In this document: piece by piece, positions 58,840-64,000 of the stretch
Position numbering within the stretch: the stretch's first letter is position 1
How the letters are laid out: every line of letters starts with the position of its first letter
Source of the DNA: Flavobacterium limi
GTDB lineage: Bacteria; Bacteroidota; Bacteroidia; Flavobacteriales; Flavobacteriaceae
Assembly (NCBI RefSeq): GCF_010645075.1
Contig: NZ_JAADZV010000006.1
Span: forward strand, 124,001-188,000
Direction: 5' to 3'
DNA length: 64,000 nucleotides
Notes under the pieces: generated by a model
Seen by the model: the letters and a program-made list of their open reading frames with translations, nothing else
Database searches by the model: none
Told to the model about the DNA's origin: nothing
Program-made: the position numbers and the translations under genes

Positions 58840-59730
58840 TTGGAATTTAAATTAAACAATTTTCTACGTAGAAAGTACAATCAAACAAGAGCTATTTTAT
58901 TAAATAAATATTCCAACGACGATGCAGAAGTAACAAAAGCAAAATATTTTTGTAAAAACAAAAAAATATTGAATTTAGATGATCCTAAAGAATTTATGGA
59001 AAAAATTCAATGGCTGAAGTTGCATCACTATAAAGAGGAGTATGGTAAATATGTAGATAAATTTGCTGTACGCTCTTTTGTTGAATCGAAAGTAGGTGGA
59101 CAATATCTAAATGAAGTAATTGGAATATATGATAACGTTGAGCAAATTGATTTCGAAAGTTTACCTAAACAATACGCTATAAGAGGAACTCATGGTTCAG
59201 GATATAATGTGGTTGTAAAGAATGCTTCCTCAATTAATCATATTGACCAGAAAAATAAACTAAAATCCTTTCTAAAAAGTAATTATTATAATAAATATAG
59301 AGAAACTATCTATAGAGATGTTAAGCCCAGACTTTTAATTGAAAAATATATTTCAAATTGTGAAGACGGTTTAGTTGATTACAAATTCTACTGTTTTCAT
59401 GGACAGCCCAAATATATTCTTGTAAAGAAGGCTGAACACGGGAAGGAAAAAAAATGTTTCTACGATTTGAACTGGAAAAAGATTGTTTCCAGTGAAGACG
59501 ATGCAAACTGGCTGAAATCAGAAATAGAGAAGCCGGCAAATTTTAATGAAATGCTAAAAGTTGCCAGCAAATTATCTGATCAGTTTATTTTTGTGAGGGT
59601 AGATTTATATTCTATAGAAGACAGGGTTTTGTTTGGTGAACTTACTTTTTTTCCAACAGGAGGGCATAAAAGGTTACCTGTAGATTATTTAAATCTCGAA
59701 ATGGGAAATTTAATTAAGCTTCCTGTTTGA
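58840..59730 (+). CDS. TupA-like ATP-grasp protein
   Basis: The 296-residue protein has the pattern of TupA-like ATP-grasp proteins found in polysaccharide loci: FMEKIQWLKLHHYKEEYGKYVDKFAVRSFV near the N-terminus, YAIRGTHGSGYNVVVKN as a candidate glycine-rich ATP loop, then LLIEKYIS, LVDYKFYCFHGQPKYILV and the acidic metal-binding FVRVDLYSIEDRVLFGELTFFPTGG. ATP-grasp enzymes join carboxylates to amines, so it could add an amino acid to a sugar. The start is a TTG at 58840; no ATG is near. It overlaps the convergent QueC-like gene by 21 bases. Confidence 0.82.
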   Translation: MEFKLNNFLRRKYNQTRAILLNKYSNDDAEVTKAKYFCKNKKILNLDDPKEFMEKIQWLKLHHYKEEYGKYVDKFAVRSFVESKVGGQYLNEVIGIYDNVEQIDFESLPKQYAIRGTHGSGYNVVVKNASSINHIDQKNKLKSFLKSNYYNKYRETIYRDVKPRLLIEKYISNCEDGLVDYKFYCFHGQPKYILVKKAEHGKEKKCFYDLNWKKIVSSEDDANWLKSEIEKPANFNEMLKVASKLSDQFIFVRVDLYSIEDRVLFGELTFFPTGGHKRLPVDYLNLEMGNLIKLPV

Positions 59731-60438
59731 TTTTTTCCTTGAGAAATAAATTTTAAAATACCCTTTCATCCTGTTAACAACCGGGATTCTAAATCCCATT
59801 TGTTTTTTTATTACATTTATGCAGGGAGTGCATTTGCCACAAGCCTTATTTTTTCGAGGCTTATGACAAAACCAGGTTAAGTACATGATATTTTCCCACT
59901 TGTTTTTTATCGCAATATCCAGCATATCCCTTTTAGACAGCATAGTGACCGGGAAAGAAAAATGCTTAAATACGGGAGCAATTTTATTGTATTTCTCCTG
60001 ATTTAACGTGTTTGTAAGATCTGCATTTATAAAATTTGTCATTAAAAAATAAGTAAGTGAATCTGTTCTTAGGTTTTTATCATTACTGATCTCTATATTA
60101 CTTAAATTATGATTATGACAAAATTGAGCAAGCCAGCTGTATTGAGGGCCTAATCTTACAAGTGAATTGATATATTTTGAACTTTCTTCTATTTCTTTAT
60201 TAATAGTAAGATCTTCCTCAGCATACCAGACAGGAAGGATACGCTGATAAGCTTCAGGATATAATTCTTTGATTTTTTCCTGGATTTTTTTAATTCCCTC
60301 CATCTCAACCTTGAGTGATCTTCGGGTTTTGTCAATGACATATATGGGCTGAACATTTTCTTTTTCGACTAATATTATTTGTAAAAGTCTAAAAGTAGAA
60401 TCCCATCCACTTGTCCACAATAAATTACGAGTAGGCAT
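59710..60438 (-). CDS. QueC-like PP-loop ATPase
   Basis: The 242-residue protein starts PTRNLLWTSGWDSTFRLLQI, where SGWDST at about 10-15 is the PP-loop (SGGxDS-like) of N-type ATP pyrophosphatases. Near the C-terminus Cys-x8-Cys-x2-Cys-x2-Cys (WFCHKPRKNKACGKCTPC) matches the zinc site of QueC, the 7-cyano-7-deazaguanine synthase. The middle, however, is unlike QueC, and no other queuosine genes are near. Such QueC-like enzymes also occur in surface-polysaccharide and defence loci. I infer adenylation of a carboxylate, perhaps for amidation or ligation. It overlaps the ATP-grasp gene tail to tail. Confidence 0.78.
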   Translation of the reverse strand: MPTRNLLWTSGWDSTFRLLQIILVEKENVQPIYVIDKTRRSLKVEMEGIKKIQEKIKELYPEAYQRILPVWYAEEDLTINKEIEESSKYINSLVRLGPQYSWLAQFCHNHNLSNIEISNDKNLRTDSLTYFLMTNFINADLTNTLNQEKYNKIAPVFKHFSFPVTMLSKRDMLDIAIKNKWENIMYLTWFCHKPRKNKACGKCTPCINVIKKQMGFRIPVVNRMKGYFKIYFSRKKSNRKLN

Positions 60439-60768
60439 TTCTTATATAGTAATGTTTATGATACGAATAAAAATTTAAGTTGTAAATGTAATATTTACAA
60501 TCTGAAATTAAATCCTTAAAAATAATGATTTGGATAATATTTGTTTTTTTAATATAGTCTTTTTTTTTCTTGTTAATAGAATTTTAATCTTAAAAATGAG
60601 TTGTTTAAATAGATCACTTTTTTAGGATGAAAGGCGAAAAAGCATTATTTTTACTACTTAATTACAGGTTCTGGTTTTAATGGTTAACATTAAGCCATGA
60701 CTTAAATTACTAAATAAGCCGATATTTAATGGAAGTTATATTTCATTATTAAAACGAAATTTTATAAA
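60439..60768. other. 330-base intergenic region
   Basis: Divergent region between the QueC-like gene and a glycosyltransferase gene. It is AT-rich. A plus-strand TATATTTC at about 60737, one mismatch from TAnnTTTG, is the only promoter-like element I see. No gene, repeat or hairpin can be supported. Confidence 0.5.
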
Positions 60769-61983
60769 ATGTATAAAGCCATTAAATTATATTTCAGATT
60801 ACAAAAACTAGCCCGTAAATTAAAAAAAGAAGGAAAGAAGATTGATTTTTTAAGCGAATTAAAATATGATTCATATGTTTTAATTGTTGATGTTAAAATA
60901 CCTGAGTTTAATAAAGATTCGGGTTCCAGAAGGTTAACAGAGATTATAAAAATTCTTCTGAAGAATAAAGTCGGTGTCTTTTTATTGGCTGATTTTAAAG
61001 AATATCGTTATAAATCAGATTATATCGAAATTTTTAAAGAAATGGGTGTTGTTGTTTATGAACCGGCTGTTGACAATAAAGGAAAACTGATTACAAAAAA
61101 TGAGTTTCTAAAAATAATACTGCCAAAAGTACATTTTGCATGGCTCCATCGTCCTGAAATTTTTGAGAAATATTTTCCTATAGTAAAAATTACGAAACCA
61201 GATATGAAAGTGTTTTTTGATATGGTCGATTTTCATTATCTAAGATTTAAAAGAGAATCTGAATTATTGAAAGACCCCAAAATAATGGAAGTTGCTAATA
61301 AGTACCTGAATTTAGAGTTGGATAACTGTAAAAAAGCAGATAAGATTATTGTAATCTCTGATTTAGAAGGAAAAACTTTAAAAGACTATTATAACGAAGA
61401 ATCTAAGATAATAACGATTGGAAATATTCATCAGTTTATAAAAAATGAAAATCCTGTTTCGTTTGAAGACAGAAAAGATTTATTATTTATAGGTGGTTTT
61501 GATCATAAACCAAACGTTGATGCAGTAGAATATCTTTACGAAGAAATCATGCCTTCATTGTGGAAATCTCAACCTGAAATTTCGATTTCAATTATTGGGA
61601 GCAATCCTCCGGATTCAATATTGAAACTGCATTCTGATAAATTTAAAATTATTGGTTACGTAAAAGACGTATCTCCTTATTTTTTAAATTCGAAGATTTT
61701 TGTAGCGCCACTGCGTTACGGAGCCGGAATAAAAGGAAAAATAGGACAAAGTATTGAATTTGGCCTTCCGCTGGTTACCACAAATATTGGTGCCGAAGGA
61801 TTTGATTTTGGAGAAAATACGCAATATATTGTAGGAAATACAAGTCAGGAAATTGTAATGAACATCCTTTTATTGTATCAAAATCAGGAAATTTGGAATA
61901 AGATAAGCTCTGAATCTGAAAAAGTGATTGAACCTTTTTCTTCTCAGACAATCGAGCAGAAAATTCTATGCCTGGTAAAATAA
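60769..61983 (+). CDS. Glycosyltransferase family 4 protein
   Basis: The 404-residue protein has a GT-B fold with the donor half starting RKDLLFIGGFDHKPNVDAVEYL and the motif APLRYGAGIKGKIGQSIEFGLPLVTTNIGAEGF, characteristic of sugar transferases of GT4. The N-terminal half (YDSYVLIVDVKIPEFNKDSGSRRLTEIIKIL) is a typical start for a family of polysaccharide-locus transferases that replace a glycine-rich loop with DSGSRR. The acceptor is unknown. It converges with the next gene with a one-base gap and has no clear partner on its own strand. Confidence 0.88.
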   Translation: MYKAIKLYFRLQKLARKLKKEGKKIDFLSELKYDSYVLIVDVKIPEFNKDSGSRRLTEIIKILLKNKVGVFLLADFKEYRYKSDYIEIFKEMGVVVYEPAVDNKGKLITKNEFLKIILPKVHFAWLHRPEIFEKYFPIVKITKPDMKVFFDMVDFHYLRFKRESELLKDPKIMEVANKYLNLELDNCKKADKIIVISDLEGKTLKDYYNEESKIITIGNIHQFIKNENPVSFEDRKDLLFIGGFDHKPNVDAVEYLYEEIMPSLWKSQPEISISIIGSNPPDSILKLHSDKFKIIGYVKDVSPYFLNSKIFVAPLRYGAGIKGKIGQSIEFGLPLVTTNIGAEGFDFGENTQYIVGNTSQEIVMNILLLYQNQEIWNKISSESEKVIEPFSSQTIEQKILCLVK

Positions 61984-61984
61984 T

Positions 61985-62941
61985 TTACGATAGTTTAAAT
62001 ACTGTATTCACCCAGTTTTCGATTGTATATTTATAGTAAATTTTTTCGTCTAAAGGCTCATACGGTTTAGTGAGAAATTCAGGACTTATGTTTATTTCTG
62101 TATTTTCATCCAATACTAAAATATTATTCGGATTATAAAAATCATAGTCCTTTATTGATGCATTTGTAGTGATGATTTTTCGCTGCATGGCTAATGCTTC
62201 AAAAATCCGGAAGCTTAATCCATTATGGTCTTTTCGGATCAGATCAAGAAATATTTTTGAGTTTTCAAAGTCCTCATTTAAATCTTCAGGCAGTAGTGTT
62301 CTTCTGGAGTAGATAATATTTTGATTGCAGTTTTGAGGAGCTTTTTTACCAACAGCGATAAATTTAAAAGGTACGCTGTGATTAGAAAGATAATCAGCCA
62401 TTTTATTCAGAAAATCAAAACGCTCATCTATTGAAATTACAATAAAAATGTTACCATTTGTATTGTCAATTACCCTTTCTTTTTTCTCAAGGTAGATATA
62501 ATTAGGGATAAAAGTGAAATTATATTTTTGAACATCAATTAAATCAAATGAAAATATTTCATCAAATGTACCATAAGGTAAATGGTCTATTGGAAACCTT
62601 CTGCAGCTGTCATAAATATAAGTCAGATATTTATCGGTCTGTTTTTTTATTTCTAAATGGGCTTTTTTGCTTATTTTATCAGGGCGTATAAACAAAATGA
62701 CATCCTGATGCCCTAATTTTTTTATCTGCTGTACAATGAATTCTTCCTGCGCCTGATGTTTTCTGTTTTTTTTTAAAACTAATTTATCAAAAGTATTTCC
62801 AAGCCGGTCAAAAACCGATTTGTATTTATACTTAAATTTAGAAGCATCGATATGATGGGTTTCGATACTTCTTTTTTGTAATTCAATAACAATATTGTGG
62901 TCAAAAAAGGTTGAATCAAAACTAATCAGACAGATTTTCAT
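61985..62941 (-). CDS. GT-B-like glycosyltransferase (CgeB/RfaS-like)
   Basis: The 318-residue protein begins KICLISFDSTFFDHNIVIEL and has in its C-terminal half the transferase segment NSKIFLDLIRKDHNGLSFRIFEALAMQRKIITTN, where the R-x-F-E-A-L pattern matches the donor-binding region of CgeB-type glycosyltransferases. Such proteins are often called LPS core biosynthesis protein RfaS. The last residues (YKYTIENWVNTVFKLS) match the end of another gene truncated at the right window edge. It is in a minus-strand run with two other genes, 17 bases downstream of the next one. Confidence 0.75.
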   Translation of the reverse strand: MKICLISFDSTFFDHNIVIELQKRSIETHHIDASKFKYKYKSVFDRLGNTFDKLVLKKNRKHQAQEEFIVQQIKKLGHQDVILFIRPDKISKKAHLEIKKQTDKYLTYIYDSCRRFPIDHLPYGTFDEIFSFDLIDVQKYNFTFIPNYIYLEKKERVIDNTNGNIFIVISIDERFDFLNKMADYLSNHSVPFKFIAVGKKAPQNCNQNIIYSRRTLLPEDLNEDFENSKIFLDLIRKDHNGLSFRIFEALAMQRKIITTNASIKDYDFYNPNNILVLDENTEINISPEFLTKPYEPLDEKIYYKYTIENWVNTVFKLS

Positions 62942-62958
62942 AAATGTAGTGGCTTTAA

Positions 62959-63924
62959 TTATGCTTTATCAAAAAGTTTTTGGGTGCTTTCAATCATTGA
63001 ATTTTTCTCGTTCAGTACAAAAGTCCTGAAATCTAAAAACTCTGAAAAAGCTTCATCATAATTGTTCATTAAGTGATTAATGAGTGCGATAACCTTTTCA
63101 GGCTGCATTTCGTTTTCGTGAAGCTTATATTTTTCCGGTATTCCTAAATCTTCTTTAAAACCAGAAGTTCCGTCGCGGCCGGTTAACAGGCAGACTCCTG
63201 AAACAAGAGCTTCCCTGGGAATTTTATCACGGCCTGGAAAGTAACCAAAATCGATATGAAGTTTTGCTTTTCTCAAAGTATCTCTCATTTCTTCTCTGGA
63301 CATTCCTGATAAGGGTTTCCATGTATATTGAGGGAGAAGTGTCATATATTTTTCAATCTTATCAAGCCCTTTTTTGGGATTATAAGTAATGATGTCCTCT
63401 TTTGTAAAAGCTTCCGGAAGGTTATCAAAAAATAGCTCCGTAACATAATCGCATAAATAAGCAATTTCATTATCGAGCTTTTTTGTGAGCAAAAATTCTT
63501 TAGTTCTTTGTGACTGGTACCAATGTGAAACAGTTGGGTTAGGTTCAAAACGATATTCTGTATGTTTAAAAGGTACAATGAGTTGTCTAATCCAGTTTTT
63601 TTTCTTTTCACGGCTATTCATCAGCATTTCATAAAAATCAAGACTCAGCCACCACACTTTTTTTTGCGACAAAGGATATTTGGCAATCAGATTGGTCATT
63701 GATTCCGGTATGATTATGACATTATCGATACTGTCTTTTACTCTTGTAACATAGGGCACATTATAATTTTTATAAAAAGGATGTACGGGATCTTTTTTAT
63801 ATTTGGAGTATAACATTCTGGCATTATATCCTAATGTGTTTAAAATATAACCTAATTGATGTAATGCTTCTGGTCCCCCGGTAGCTTTTTTGGGAGGACA
63901 AATGATATATATGTTTTTCGGCAT
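62959..63924 (-). CDS. Glycosyltransferase-like protein of the polysaccharide locus
   Basis: The 321-residue protein begins KNIYIICPPKKATGGPEALHQL, a glycine-containing start that resembles the acceptor-side loop of GT4 enzymes (TGGPE), and includes LRKAKLHIDFGYFPGRDKIPREALVSGVCLLTG, where the PRExxxSGxxxL pattern resembles the donor end of GT-B transferases. The family is not one I can name, but proteins of this type recur in Flavobacteriia surface-polysaccharide clusters. It starts 2 bases after the stop of the truncated gene at the right edge. Confidence 0.7.
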   Translation of the reverse strand: MPKNIYIICPPKKATGGPEALHQLGYILNTLGYNARMLYSKYKKDPVHPFYKNYNVPYVTRVKDSIDNVIIIPESMTNLIAKYPLSQKKVWWLSLDFYEMLMNSREKKKNWIRQLIVPFKHTEYRFEPNPTVSHWYQSQRTKEFLLTKKLDNEIAYLCDYVTELFFDNLPEAFTKEDIITYNPKKGLDKIEKYMTLLPQYTWKPLSGMSREEMRDTLRKAKLHIDFGYFPGRDKIPREALVSGVCLLTGRDGTSGFKEDLGIPEKYKLHENEMQPEKVIALINHLMNNYDEAFSEFLDFRTFVLNEKNSMIESTQKLFDKA

Positions 63925-63926
63925 AA

Positions 63927-64000
63927 TTATTTAAAGGCACTATAAACTACATTGTTGATCCAGCCATCCAGGGTGTATTTATTAAAAATGGCATCAGGTA
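63927..64000 (-). CDS. C-terminal end of a glycosyltransferase-like protein (partial)
   Basis: The last 23 residues of a protein whose start is beyond the window. They read ...IFNKYTLDGWINNVVYSAFK and then TAA at 63927-63929. This closely resembles the end of the gene at 61985 (YKYTIENWVNTVFKLS), so the gene is probably another CgeB-like transferase of the same locus. It precedes the 62959 gene with a 2-base gap. Confidence 0.65.
   Translation of the reverse strand, partial: PDAIFNKYTLDGWINNVVYSAFK

Noticed and set aside
59710..60438. QueC in queuosine synthesis
   Set aside because: Only the PP-loop and zinc motif match; no queD/queE/queF genes are near and the rest of the sequence is divergent.
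1..64000. tRNA, rRNA, prophage, integrase or transposase genes
   Set aside because: None was recognisable on either strand; only non-coding repeat elements were found.

Overview
The window is an AT-rich, gene-dense stretch of chromosome from a Flavobacterium-like member of the Bacteroidota. Supporting signs are a type IX secretion C-terminal domain on a pectate lyase, many lipoproteins with an SC-then-acidic start, a carboxypeptidase-regulatory-domain TonB receptor, families largely confined to Flavobacteriia (DUF6048, DUF6095, DUF6146, DUF6452, DUF6787), genes without clear Shine-Dalgarno sequences, and repeated TAnnTTTG -7 promoter elements. I see no rRNA, tRNA, CRISPR array, prophage or complete insertion sequence.

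Layout. 1-8316 (minus strand) is a four-gene cluster that looks like an uncharacterised cell-envelope glycan machine: a membrane-anchored HEAT-repeat protein, a 1260-residue fusion of a family 2 glycosyltransferase, an LtaS-like phosphotransferase and a TPR module, a TPR/YaiO-type outer-membrane barrel, and a DUF4838 glycoside-hydrolase-like protein cut by the window edge. 8526-15195 holds a TIGR02757 protein, a LolD-like ATPase, an orphan secreted pectate lyase and small conserved proteins. 15299-19201 carries serA, serC, a LuxC-type acyl-CoA reductase and a divergent ferredoxin. 19355-31038 contains a BspA-type leucine-rich-repeat lipoprotein, a TonB receptor, ychF, a YihY protein and a di-heme peroxidase. 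31112-34103 holds a PhoX-like lipoprotein and a metzincin-type protease lipoprotein whose promoters and first codons are near duplicates of each other. 34264-47348 is mostly housekeeping and conserved hypothetical genes (DnaQ-like exonuclease with a cNMP/CBS/DUF294 protein, TerC, murQ, ZIP transporter, RNA methyltransferases), with a frameshifted racemase at 43842. 47507-57336 includes an orphan histidine kinase, the epsC-cysM cysteine pathway, a Smr protein, a cysteine desulfurase and a Sua5 protein. 57723-64000 opens a surface-polysaccharide locus: glycosyltransferases together with an ATP-grasp protein and a QueC-like PP-loop enzyme.

The best candidate for an undescribed system is the 1-8316 cluster. 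Its parts correspond to those of cellulose/PNAG secretion systems (synthase, phosphoryl-group transferase, TPR plus barrel exporter, glycosidase), but synthase and phosphotransferase are one polypeptide, and that polypeptide ends in the same TPR module that begins the barrel protein. Second-tier observations are the ATP-grasp plus QueC-like pair in the polysaccharide locus, the duplicated promoter/leader of two unrelated lipoprotein genes, and a dispersed structured repeat whose terminal stem covaries between two copies.
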